Assembly: GCA_945637225.1 (NCBI GenBank)
Contig: CALZDE010000117.1
Location: 1 to 6,525 of the forward strand
Source of the DNA: an uncultured Selenomonadaceae bacterium
Lineage (GTDB): Bacteria > Bacillota > Negativicutes > Selenomonadales > Selenomonadaceae
Length of the DNA: 6,525 nt
Direction: 5' to 3'
This document shows positions 1 to 6,106 of this stretch, one piece after another; positions within the stretch are counted from its first letter, which is position 1, and each line of letters begins with the position of its first letter. The translations under genes and the position numbers were made by a program. Below the pieces are notes generated by a model that saw only the letters and a list, made by a program, of their open reading frames with translations, had not been told where the DNA came from and did not search any database.

Positions 1-9
1 ATAAAACTG

Positions 10-1728
10 CTATTCGCCCTGCCGGCAATACTTAGCCCAAATCCCTCTATATGCTTCTTCTAAATCTTCCATATATGCCTTGCCATTCATCAGCCTTGAC
101 TGTCTCACAGCAGAAGGCAGATCATGATGAAGCAGATTTAACAATTCCTTATTTATAGCTAGCTGTACCGCTTTTGCCACATAATCCATGTCATTGACAG
201 CCACAAAATCCTTTAAGCCAGCCGCCACCAGTATAGTTGCACTGTAACGTGAGCCATGAGTCCGTCCCAGCCTTGCTATGACAGGCACACCCATGTAAAT
301 AGAATCACAGACAGTCGTACCGCCAGTATACGGCCACGTATCAAGAGAAATATCTATATCATTGTACTGCTGGAGATAATCAGGACTGTATGGGCGAAGC
401 TCCACCCTGCTTATATCAATAGCCACCTGACGGCATCTCTTTAAAACAATTTCCCTGCCCGACGGAACACTGCAAATCTTAGCTTTAATCACGAGCTTGG
501 AATTAGGTACCTTTTCCAATATATTACGCCAGCACAAAAGCACATCCTCTGTTACCTTCAAAAAATTATTAAAGGAGCCAAAGGTAATATAGCCATTTTT
601 CTTGAATGGTGCGTCCTGAATATTCATCTTGGTGTCACGCATCAGTTCAGGCGCATAGCAGAGATGACAATGTGGAAGCCTTAATGTAGCTTCTGAAAAG
701 AATCTTCCGTTATCTGTAGCTGGCAGACACACCTCATCCGAAAGAAAATAATCTATTGCCTCCACGCCAGTAGTATTAATATAGCCAATTGCTGAAATCT
801 GCACAGGAGCCGGCTTATATGCCATCACTGACAGACAGCTGTTTTGGCTGTGACCTGACAAATCAACCAGTATATCTATCTTATCATCAAAAATCTTGCG
901 GGCAATCTGCTGAGGTGTCTTGCCTTCCATGTCGCGCCAGTTTTCCACTATCTTCTTAAACGCCTTTGTCACAACATCACTCTTGCCGGTATGATATGCA
1001 TACAGCTTGAAATCAGTTCTGTTGGCATACTTAAAAAACGGTGCAAAGAAATAAGAGGCCGCATGCTGACGGAAATCAGGTGAAATATAGCCAATGCGGA
1101 GACTATGTTTGGCACTTCGCTTCTCTACCTTGTGCGGAAAGGTCATCTGCACGCCTATCAGCTGATTAAAATCCTGATGCAGACGAAGCCGTTTATCCGC
1201 TACCATGACACGGTAATTAGAAAGAAAAAGTCCTTTGCTGTAAAATACCGCTTTTTTATCTAAAGTGTCTGCCATCTCACTGGCTCTAAACGCAGCCCTT
1301 GAAGCCTCCTCAGCTTCACCAGCCAGCACGCATACATCAGCATAGAAGCTTAATCCACGTTCAAAAATACCCTTAAATTTATCGTCATTTGCCTTTTCCA
1401 CTTTGCGCAAAAATTTCTTGAACGCTGACAGAGCCTTATCAATCTGAAATTCCGACCAGTACATTTCCGCCATTGCCAGCATGCCACGAAGATTATCAGG
1501 AGCCTTTTCCTGTAATTTATCAATGTATTCTTTGGCAATTTCCAGACTTTCCTCATCACCGCCAGCCGCTAAATACAAGGAACTTTCCGCTATCATAGCC
1601 ATGCCGTCAGGGTCATCCTCTGCCAAATCAAGCACCTGCTGTCCACAGGCACGCATTTTATGAAATTCTCCTGTATTACAGCAGCTTTCACCCATCTGAA
1701 GCCAGCTTTCCTTTTCATCTACCGCCAT
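10..1728 (-). CDS. SPINDLY/GT41-family protein O-glycosyltransferase with N-terminal TPR-like helices
   Basis: The 572-residue product is predicted to transfer a sugar, classically N-acetylglucosamine from a UDP donor, to Ser/Thr of cytoplasmic target proteins. Residues 1-165 are all-helical with TPR-like helix pairs (for example 85-107 and 119-150), the usual substrate-binding part. The catalytic half starts with RIGYISPDFRQH (211-222), whose His222 matches the conserved His of the family. It continues with DILVDLSGHSQNS (285-297), PVQISAIGYINTTG then DYFLSD (308-331), FGSFNNFLK (383-391, Lys391 matching the nucleotide-contacting Lys), and SLDTWPYTGGTT then MGVPV (461-483) with a following GSR (492-494), the UDP-binding loop. 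The ATG at 1728 has a GAGGT site six bases upstream. It follows the ElyC-like gene by 36 bp, so the two are probably cotranscribed. Family membership is clear; the acceptor (flagellin or another surface or cytoplasmic protein) is unknown, and no flagellar gene is in view. Confidence 0.9.
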   Translation of the reverse strand: MAVDEKESWLQMGESCCNTGEFHKMRACGQQVLDLAEDDPDGMAMIAESSLYLAAGGDEESLEIAKEYIDKLQEKAPDNLRGMLAMAEMYWSEFQIDKALSAFKKFLRKVEKANDDKFKGIFERGLSFYADVCVLAGEAEEASRAAFRASEMADTLDKKAVFYSKGLFLSNYRVMVADKRLRLHQDFNQLIGVQMTFPHKVEKRSAKHSLRIGYISPDFRQHAASYFFAPFFKYANRTDFKLYAYHTGKSDVVTKAFKKIVENWRDMEGKTPQQIARKIFDDKIDILVDLSGHSQNSCLSVMAYKPAPVQISAIGYINTTGVEAIDYFLSDEVCLPATDNGRFFSEATLRLPHCHLCYAPELMRDTKMNIQDAPFKKNGYITFGSFNNFLKVTEDVLLCWRNILEKVPNSKLVIKAKICSVPSGREIVLKRCRQVAIDISRVELRPYSPDYLQQYNDIDISLDTWPYTGGTTVCDSIYMGVPVIARLGRTHGSRYSATILVAAGLKDFVAVNDMDYVAKAVQLAINKELLNLLHHDLPSAVRQSRLMNGKAYMEDLEEAYRGIWAKYCRQGE

Positions 1729-1764
1729 AAAATTACCTCACATCTCACTTAAAAATCTCTGTCA

Positions 1765-2520
1765 TTATTCCAAATACCTTGTAACAAAGGTACGGAGCTT
1801 TTCTCTAAGAACCAAATTGCTTATGTATAACGAGTCAGCCTGTGGCATAAGCTTATTATAATGAAAAACCTGCTTCCTGTTTGCCATATAATCAGCAGGA
1901 CACGGTGTCACATCTATACCTTCCTTCTTAAAATTCAGTACAGACCGCTCCATATGAAAGGCAGAAGTAACCAGAACAGGCTCTTTCCAGCCCTTTTCGG
2001 AAAGAATTTTTGTCGTATTGACGGCATTCTGACGTGTATTCAGGCTGTCAGGCTCAGTAAAAATATCTTCATCCTTTACCCCTAGACGAATAAGCTCACG
2101 ACGGGCAATAACAGCTTCCTTGCCACTGTCCTCATATACCTGTCCGCCCGAAAGCACTATCGGCACGTGAAGCCTGTGATAAAGCTCACAAGTCATGAGA
2201 AGCCTGCTGGCAGGACTGCTGGTAATGTTTCCTGTTTCACCTAAATTCGGTGTATCAGAGGTAGCACCGCCCCCCAGCATTACAATCACATCGCCTCTTG
2301 GATCAGAAGGCTGGTCATGTATACTTTCCAAATTGCTCATCAGCCAGCCTGCTACAAGTCCTGTTGAAAGGAAGTAAAACACAAAGGTAATGCCAGTCAA
2401 AAACAGGGAAGCCGACTTCAGCCCTTTCTTGTAGATATATACAGACAGTGCCCATGCCAAAAGGAAAAATATTCCCGGTGGCAATACAAAGCTGGCACCG
2501 AATTTCAGTAAATAAATCAT
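1765..2520 (-). CDS. ElyC/SanA/YdcF-like (DUF218) inner-membrane protein
   Basis: The 251-residue product has two hydrophobic segments (about 9-29 and 36-58) followed by a DUF218 domain. Its diagnostic elements are DVIVMLGGG (77-85), IVLSGG (121-126), the GKEA segment at 133-136, the polar DSLNTRQNA (158-166) and VLVTSAFHMERS (182-193). Relatives in E. coli (ElyC, SanA, YdcF) act in the envelope, and ElyC affects peptidoglycan and lipid-carrier metabolism; the exact reaction is not settled. The open frame runs back to an ATG at 2745, but that extension would overlap the divergent cupin gene by 68 bp and is antisense to it. The ATG at 2520 is preceded by GGAGG at 2536-2540 and puts the first membrane helix at the N terminus, so I chose it. 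The 15-base spacing is long, which leaves some doubt about the start. It is the promoter-proximal gene of a unit with the GT41 gene. Confidence 0.82.
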   Translation of the reverse strand: MIYLLKFGASFVLPPGIFFLLAWALSVYIYKKGLKSASLFLTGITFVFYFLSTGLVAGWLMSNLESIHDQPSDPRGDVIVMLGGGATSDTPNLGETGNITSSPASRLLMTCELYHRLHVPIVLSGGQVYEDSGKEAVIARRELIRLGVKDEDIFTEPDSLNTRQNAVNTTKILSEKGWKEPVLVTSAFHMERSVLNFKKEGIDVTPCPADYMANRKQVFHYNKLMPQADSLYISNLVLREKLRTFVTRYLE

Positions 2521-2677
2521 AAATATGTTATTCAACCTCCAAAAAATATTTTCAAAATAATAAAGGAAATTTCCATCCTTTAGCGAACATATATAGTAAA
2601 TGGAACTTACGGGATATACGCCCCATAATATTGTAACATTACTAATAACATAATACCATAAAAGGGAGAGATTTTCT
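2521..2677. promoter_or_regulatory. AT-rich divergent intergenic region with a GGAAATTTCC palindrome
   Basis: These 157 bases lie between the inward-corrected ElyC-like start and the cupin start, so promoters for both directions should lie here. A perfect 10-bp palindrome, GGAAATTTCC, sits at 2565-2574. On the plus strand, TTGTAA (2631-2636) and TACCAT (2654-2659) are 17 bp apart, but the implied transcription start would fall in the cupin ribosome binding site, so this is weak. CATAAT (2624-2629) is another possible -10 with a poor -35. AT-rich boxes such as TATATA around 2590-2596 could serve the minus strand. No promoter can be fixed with confidence. Confidence 0.35.
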
Positions 2678-3028
2678 ATGTCAATTATTGCAAGTAACGA
2701 AGTAAAAGCAAAAAACAAGGCTAACGGCAAGGGCGAAATCACCATTAAGCATATTTTGGGTGCTGCTGAATTAGGTGCTAATGATATGTATGCTCAGGTA
2801 ACCATTCCACCAGGATGCTCTATCGGCTACCATGAACATCACGGCAATACCGAGACCTACTACATTCTCAGCGGTGAAGCACTCTATGATGACAATAAGC
2901 GTGGCATGCTGACTATGAAGCCAGGTGAAACCTCCTTCTGTCCTGACGGAGAGGGCCACAGCATTGAAAATCCATCTGCTGATACTGATTTGGTATTCAT
3001 GGCACTTATCAGCAAGACTGTAAAGTAA
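2678..3028 (+). CDS. Small single-domain cupin protein
   Basis: The 116-residue product is one conserved beta-barrel (cupin_2). Motif 1 is complete at residues 46-66: Gly46, then His52, His54, Glu59 and Gly66 in the expected spacing. Motif 2 is complete at 83-98: Gly83, Pro89, Gly91, His94 and Asn98. His52, His54, Glu59 and His94 are the expected metal ligands, so it should bind a divalent metal. There is no second domain, signal peptide or membrane segment, so it is cytoplasmic. Stand-alone cupins of this size may be small-molecule isomerases, dioxygenases or ligand-binding proteins, and the sequence does not decide which. The ATG at 2678 has GGGAGAG at 2664-2670. It lies upstream of the mutase on the same strand, but that gene has its own promoter, so a functional link is not shown. 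Confidence 0.88.
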   Translation: MSIIASNEVKAKNKANGKGEITIKHILGAAELGANDMYAQVTIPPGCSIGYHEHHGNTETYYILSGEALYDDNKRGMLTMKPGETSFCPDGEGHSIENPSADTDLVFMALISKTVK

Positions 3029-3076
3029 TAATTTGGCTGTAAATAAAAATAATTTTCAAAATTGTTTAAAAATTCA

Positions 3077-3105
3077 GTGACTTTTTATTCCTATTGTGCT
3101 ATAAT
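3077..3105 (+). promoter_or_regulatory. Extended -10 sigma-70-type promoter of the phospho-sugar mutase gene
   Basis: The -10 box TATAAT (3100-3105) is a perfect consensus and is preceded by TG one base away (TGCTATAAT, 3097-3105), an extended -10. The -35 box GTGACT (3077-3082) matches TTGACA at four of six positions, with a 17-bp spacer. Transcription should start near 3112, giving a leader of about 47 bases before the ATG at 3159. This is the clearest promoter in the window and fits a highly expressed gene. Confidence 0.82.
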
Positions 3106-3125
3106 AATAGGATAGAGAGTTTTTA

Positions 3126-3158
3126 AGGGAAATTTATTGTTTATGGAGGGAAATTTAT
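3126..3158 (+). repeat. 12-bp direct repeat in the mutase leader, second copy overlapping the Shine-Dalgarno
   Basis: AGGGAAATTTAT occurs at 3126-3137 and again at 3147-3158, 21 bp apart from start to start. The second copy, preceded by GG, forms the GGAGGG ribosome binding site (3145-3150) and ends directly before the ATG at 3159. The first copy is a weaker Shine-Dalgarno-like site without a start codon at the right distance. It could be a local duplication, a standby ribosome site, or a repeated protein- or RNA-binding site. Confidence 0.7.
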
Positions 3159-4841
3159 ATGTATAATGAAGCTTACAAGCGCTGGCTGGAGTTCGACTTA
3201 GAGGACTGCGACCTTTATCCTGAATTAGCACGTGTACAGGGTAACGATGAGGAAATTAAAGACCGTTTTGCTATTTCCTTAGCTTTCGGTACCGCTGGTC
3301 TCCGTGGTGTACTTGGCGCTGGTACCAACCGCATGAACATTTATGTTGTACGTCAGGCTACTCAGGGTCTCGCTAACTGGGTAAAGACTCAGGGTGGCAA
3401 TCAGACCGTAGCTATCAGCTATGATACCCGCTTAAAGAGTGATGTTTTCTCCAAGGCTGCTGCAGGCGTATTAGCTGCAAACGGCATTAATGTACGTATC
3501 TATGATGCCGCAATGCCAGTTCCTGCACTTTCCTTCGCAACCCGTTTCTACAACTGCAACGCAGGTATCATGGTAACTGCTTCCCATAACCCTGCAAAGT
3601 ATAACGGCTACAAGGCTTATGGTCCAGACGGCTGTCAGATGCCAGACCAGGCTGCTGATGTAGTATATAATGAAATCCAGAAGATTGACGTTCTGACTGG
3701 TGCAAAGTTCATCTCCTTCGCACAGGGCGTTGAAGATGGTCTTATCAAGTTCGTTGGCGATGACTGCAAGCGTGCTTTCTATGATGCTATCGAAGCATGC
3801 CAGGTACGTCCAGGCCTCGCTAAGACTGCTGGCCTGAAGCTGGTTTACAGCCCACTGAACGGTTCCGGCCTGACTCCTGTTACTCAGGTTCTGAAGGATA
3901 TCGGCATTTCCGATATTACCATCGTTCCAGAGCAGGAATATCCAAACGGCTACTTCACCACCTGCAGCTATCCAAACCCAGAGATTTATGCTGCTCTTGA
4001 ATCCGGTCTGAAGCTGGCTACTGAAATCGGTGCTGACCTCATGCTTGCTACCGATCCTGATGCTGACCGTGTAGGCATTGCTATGAAGTGCCCAGACGGC
4101 TCCTATGAGCTTGTTTCCGGTAATGAAATGGGCGTTCTGCTCTTAGACTATATCTGTGCTGGCCGTATCGAAAAGGGCACCATGCCAAAGGATCCAGTAG
4201 CTGTTAAGTCCCTCGTTTCCACTCCTCTTGCTGATGCAGTTGCAAAGCATTATGGCGTTGAGCTCCGCAGTGTACTCACCGGCTTCAAGTGGATTGGCGA
4301 CCAGATTCTCGGCCTTGAAAATGCTGGTCAGGTTGAGCGTTTCATCTTCGGCTTTGAGGAAAGCTATGGTTACTTAGCTGGTCCTTATGTACGTGATAAG
4401 GATGCTGTTGTAGCTTCCATGCTGATCTGCGAGATGGCTGCTTACTATCGTGCGAACGGCTCCTCCATCAAACAGCGTTTAGAGGAAATCTACAACGAGT
4501 ATGGCCGTTACCTCAACAAGATTGACAGCTTCGAGTTCCCAGGCCTGACTGGCATGGACAAGATGGCTGGCATCATGGTTGAGCTGCGCAAGAACCCACC
4601 TGCTGCTATCGGCAAGTACAAGGTTGTTGAAGCTGTTGACTACAAGAAGCCTGAGGAGACTGGTCTCCCAGCAGCAAACGTACTCCGTTATGAATTAGAG
4701 GGCGGTTTCACCGCTATTGTTCGCCCATCTGGTACTGAGCCAAAGATTAAGACTTACTTCACCACTAAGGGTAAGGACTTGGCAGAGGCACAGGCTGTTA
4801 AGGACGAGCTGGCAGAAGCATTGAAGCCTCTGTTCTCTTAA
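3159..4841 (+). CDS. Phospho-sugar mutase (phosphoglucomutase/phosphomannomutase, alpha-D-phosphohexomutase family)
   Basis: The 560-residue cytoplasmic enzyme interconverts hexose 6-phosphate and hexose 1-phosphate (glucose and/or mannose), linking glycolysis with nucleotide-sugar, glycogen and envelope polysaccharide synthesis. All four domains are present in order: the N-terminal FGTAGLRG (43-50); the catalytic serine loop TASHNP (140-145) with phosphoserine Ser142; the metal site DPDADR (299-304); the sugar-specificity loop GFEESYG (398-404); and the C-terminal phosphate-binding RPSGTEPK (522-529). Length and motifs fit the Bacillus PgcA-like branch (about 560-580 residues), rather than the shorter GlmM (about 450), so glucose is the likelier substrate; sequence alone does not prove it. 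The start is fixed by GGAGGG eight bases upstream and by the promoter at 3077-3105. Codon use is strongly biased (Lys mostly AAG, Pro often CCA, Gly mostly GGC/GGT), suggesting high expression. A terminator follows directly. Confidence 0.95.
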   Translation: MYNEAYKRWLEFDLEDCDLYPELARVQGNDEEIKDRFAISLAFGTAGLRGVLGAGTNRMNIYVVRQATQGLANWVKTQGGNQTVAISYDTRLKSDVFSKAAAGVLAANGINVRIYDAAMPVPALSFATRFYNCNAGIMVTASHNPAKYNGYKAYGPDGCQMPDQAADVVYNEIQKIDVLTGAKFISFAQGVEDGLIKFVGDDCKRAFYDAIEACQVRPGLAKTAGLKLVYSPLNGSGLTPVTQVLKDIGISDITIVPEQEYPNGYFTTCSYPNPEIYAALESGLKLATEIGADLMLATDPDADRVGIAMKCPDGSYELVSGNEMGVLLLDYICAGRIEKGTMPKDPVAVKSLVSTPLADAVAKHYGVELRSVLTGFKWIGDQILGLENAGQVERFIFGFEESYGYLAGPYVRDKDAVVASMLICEMAAYYRANGSSIKQRLEEIYNEYGRYLNKIDSFEFPGLTGMDKMAGIMVELRKNPPAAIGKYKVVEAVDYKKPEETGLPAANVLRYELEGGFTAIVRPSGTEPKIKTYFTTKGKDLAEAQAVKDELAEALKPLFS

Positions 4842-4880
4842 TTTAGTAAATTAAACTCCTCAACATAATCAATAAAAAGA

Positions 4881-4909
4881 AGCCTTCAGAAAATTTCTGA
4901 GGGCTTTTT
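4881..4909. terminator. Bidirectional intrinsic terminator between convergent units
   Basis: AGCCTTCAGAAA and TTTCTGAGGGCT (4881-4905) form a stem of up to 12 pairs with one G-T wobble, the innermost pairs probably open as a loop. On the plus strand it is followed by TTTTT and ends the mutase transcript 40 bp after the stop codon. On the minus strand the same stem is followed by CTTTTTATT (the A-rich 4872-4879), so it can also end the peptide/OmpA-like transcript, whose stop lies at 4922. Confidence 0.88.
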
Positions 4910-4921
4910 CGTTTGTAAAAA

Positions 4922-5572
4922 TTAATGGTATGGAACTAAGCTTTCAAGCTCTTTTTCTGCATTTCTTCGGATACTTATCTCGACACAGCGTGAAGCGGCA
5001 TCATTTTCGTTGGCCTTACTGTAGGAAGCACCATTGGCTCTCAGCTTTTCCTGAAGCCATTCCCTTTCCGACGATACCGAAGGCATAGCATAGACATACT
5101 GAAGCACATTAAAGGCTCTATCCTGTGAAAGCTTCATATTGTAATAATAGGCTTCTGCGGAATTAGGGTCGCCATTCCACTCACGGGAAGCATTTCCTTC
5201 AATACGTACCTCCAAAATACTGTCACTGTGCTTCTGCAACACCTTTATGTACCTTGGAAAAAACTCATCCAAAACATCCTTAAATTTAGGATTGACATTT
5301 GATGAATTAGCCTTGAAAAAAATAGCCGGCTCAATGAAGGTGACAGAAAGTGTTTTATCGTCAATCTGTGCTCCCCATTTAGCAATTTCCTCTGGCTTAA
5401 ATTCCTGATTTAATTCCTCATAAATCGCTTGTCTTTCCATATTGTACTTCTGCCTTACCTGATTCAGCTGATAAAGAAAACCAAGACAGACAAAAAGAAA
5501 TATTACCATCAGGCCAGTCATAAGGTCAGATATGCTCTGCCAATGATTTTCCTGCTTTTTTCGATAAAACAT
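4922..5572 (-). CDS. MotB/OmpA-like single-pass membrane protein
   Basis: The 216-residue product has a short cytoplasmic N terminus, one membrane helix (about 13-33) and a C-terminal OmpA/MotB-type peptidoglycan-binding domain. The helix opens with SISDLMTGLMVIFLF; Asp16 sits where MotB and ZorB carry the proton-binding Asp, implying a proton-driven stator-like subunit. After a charged, helical 38-65 linker, the OmpA-like domain covers about 75-201: a beta strand with FFKANSS (85-91), RIEGNAS (123-129) in place of the usual GHTD loop, LSQDRAFNVLQYV (148-160) and CVEISI (196-201). The ATG at 5572 follows GAGGT at 5583-5587. It lies 29 bp after the double-glycine peptide gene and is the last gene before the terminator. 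No MotA/ExbB-type partner gene is in the window, although such proteins normally work with one. Zorya defence (ZorB), flagellar-like stators and envelope anchoring are alternatives; ZorC/ZorD-type neighbours are not seen. Confidence 0.8.
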   Translation of the reverse strand: MFYRKKQENHWQSISDLMTGLMVIFLFVCLGFLYQLNQVRQKYNMERQAIYEELNQEFKPEEIAKWGAQIDDKTLSVTFIEPAIFFKANSSNVNPKFKDVLDEFFPRYIKVLQKHSDSILEVRIEGNASREWNGDPNSAEAYYYNMKLSQDRAFNVLQYVYAMPSVSSEREWLQEKLRANGASYSKANENDAASRCVEISIRRNAEKELESLVPYH

Positions 5573-5601
5573 AAATAAAACTACCTCACATTAGCGGGCG
5601 G

Positions 5602-5910
5602 TCATTCCATAGCTGATTTTGTAGCTGAACTATTGATACCAGAACCGCCAACCGCATTATTCATAGAGTCCATAGCACTGCCCACAAACCTCTCAACAGT
5701 AGTGAAATAGGTACCATCCTCCAAGCGTCCCTGAGCTACAACTTTACCACCGCCACCAGCCTGACGCATCGCATCAAGCTTTGCAGCCCTATAGCCCATA
5801 GCCGCACTAGGATTCTGAGAAGAACCATATCCTGTATACTGAACACCACCTGTTACGTCATCAAGCTCATCATCTGTTATTTCTACTGCTAAATTCTTAT
5901 TCTCTGCCAT
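5602..5910 (-). CDS. Double-glycine leader peptide precursor (bacteriocin/microcin-like)
   Basis: The 102-residue product has an acidic N-terminal leader of 22 residues ending in EITDDELDDVTGG, the classic double-glycine cleavage signal read by C39-peptidase ABC exporters. Cleavage after Gly22 would release an 80-residue peptide starting VQYTGYGSS. This part has no cysteine, is rich in Gly, Ala and Ser, contains a GGGG run and ends in a flexible GGSGINSSATKSAME tail. That argues against lanthionine or disulfide chemistry and fits an unmodified class II bacteriocin/microcin or another exported peptide. The open frame extends to a GTG at 5919, but that codon lies inside the ribosome binding site GGAAGGTGA (5916-5924); the ATG at 5910, five bases downstream of it, is the better start. 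The MotB/OmpA-like gene follows after 29 bp. No exporter, immunity protein or maturase is seen, so the activity is unknown. Confidence 0.78.
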   Translation of the reverse strand: MAENKNLAVEITDDELDDVTGGVQYTGYGSSQNPSAAMGYRAAKLDAMRQAGGGGKVVAQGRLEDGTYFTTVERFVGSAMDSMNNAVGGSGINSSATKSAME

Positions 5911-5961
5911 TTTAATCACCTTCCAAATCTATGTAATTAATATTTTTTTGTTTTCTTGTTT

Positions 5962-5991
5962 TTTATAACGCCCTCAATCATGAAAATGCAA
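5962..5991 (-). promoter_or_regulatory. Possible promoter of the peptide/OmpA-like unit
   Basis: Read on the minus strand, TTGCAT (5986-5991) and TATAAA (5962-5967) stand 18 bp apart. The -10 matches consensus at five of six positions and the -35 at three of six. Transcription would begin near 5955, about 45 bases before the ATG at 5910, leaving room for the ribosome binding site. The -35 lies inside the 5982-6002 hairpin. AT-rich sequence at 5931-5965 offers other -10-like boxes, so this is tentative. Confidence 0.35.
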
Positions 5992-6106
5992 CAAGCATTT
6001 TCTTCCTATGACAGCGTTTCAACGACGATGGAGATATGCTCCACCGTGTTTATAGAATAAGGTACCCGCCACTTATAGAAGTGGGGGACATCTCTTAGTC
6101 GTTATA
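5964..6106. mobile_element. Hairpin-rich segment, possible IS200/IS605-type end remnant or miniature palindromic element
   Basis: This stretch between hicB and the peptide gene holds no convincing gene. It is bounded by TATAACG (5964-5970) and its exact inverse CGTTATA (6100-6106); the right copy overlaps the hicB stop codon. Inside are three hairpins: GAAAATGC/GCATTTTC with a five-base loop (5982-6002); TGGAG/CTCCA with a five-base loop, extended by ACG/CGT across one mismatch (6025-6047); and CCACTT/AAGTGG with an ATAG loop, extended by CCC/GGG across a bulged G (6065-6087). TTATAGAA occurs twice (6050-6057 and 6073-6080). Subterminal hairpins like the last, ending GTGGGGGAC, resemble those at ends of tnpB-carrying IS200/IS605 elements. 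No transposase is present. It could instead be a structured RNA or a chance cluster. Confidence 0.4.
6065..6087. repeat. GC-rich bulged hairpin
   Basis: CCCGCCACTT and AAGTGGGGG pair around an ATAG loop: six continuous pairs, then three G-C pairs beyond a single bulged G. It lies 15 bp past the hicB stop codon. As no T-run follows on the minus strand (CGGGTACC comes next), it is not a normal intrinsic terminator for hicB. It is the most stable part of the 5964-6106 segment and the part most like an insertion-sequence subterminal hairpin. Confidence 0.6.

Noticed and set aside
256..444. Plus-strand open frame of 62 codons inside the glycosyltransferase gene
   Set aside because: It is antisense to a strongly conserved catalytic region, has no recognisable domain, and is not supported by a ribosome binding site.
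2771..2959. Minus-strand open frame opposite the cupin gene
   Set aside because: The plus-strand cupin has both motifs complete; the antisense frame shows no domain and is a shadow.
3029..3076. Possible terminator after the cupin gene (AATTTTCAAAATT)
   Set aside because: The palindrome is entirely A/T apart from its centre, with no GC stem and no following T-run long enough; too weak to call.
4922..5572. Assignment of the OmpA-like protein as ZorB of a Zorya defence system
   Set aside because: The membrane Asp and OmpA-like domain fit, but no ZorA, ZorC, ZorD or ZorE-type gene is present and the neighbour is a double-glycine peptide; the architecture is shared by many non-defence proteins.
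5979..6060. Short plus-strand frame (about 27 codons) in the hairpin-rich segment
   Set aside because: It has no ribosome binding site or similarity that I recognise, and it runs through two hairpins; more likely non-coding.
6005..6101. Minus-strand frame after hicB reading DVPHFYKWRVP, open to about 6011
   Set aside because: It has no start with a ribosome site and is separated from hicB by a stop codon. It passes through the hairpins and probably reflects translated element-end DNA, not a gene.
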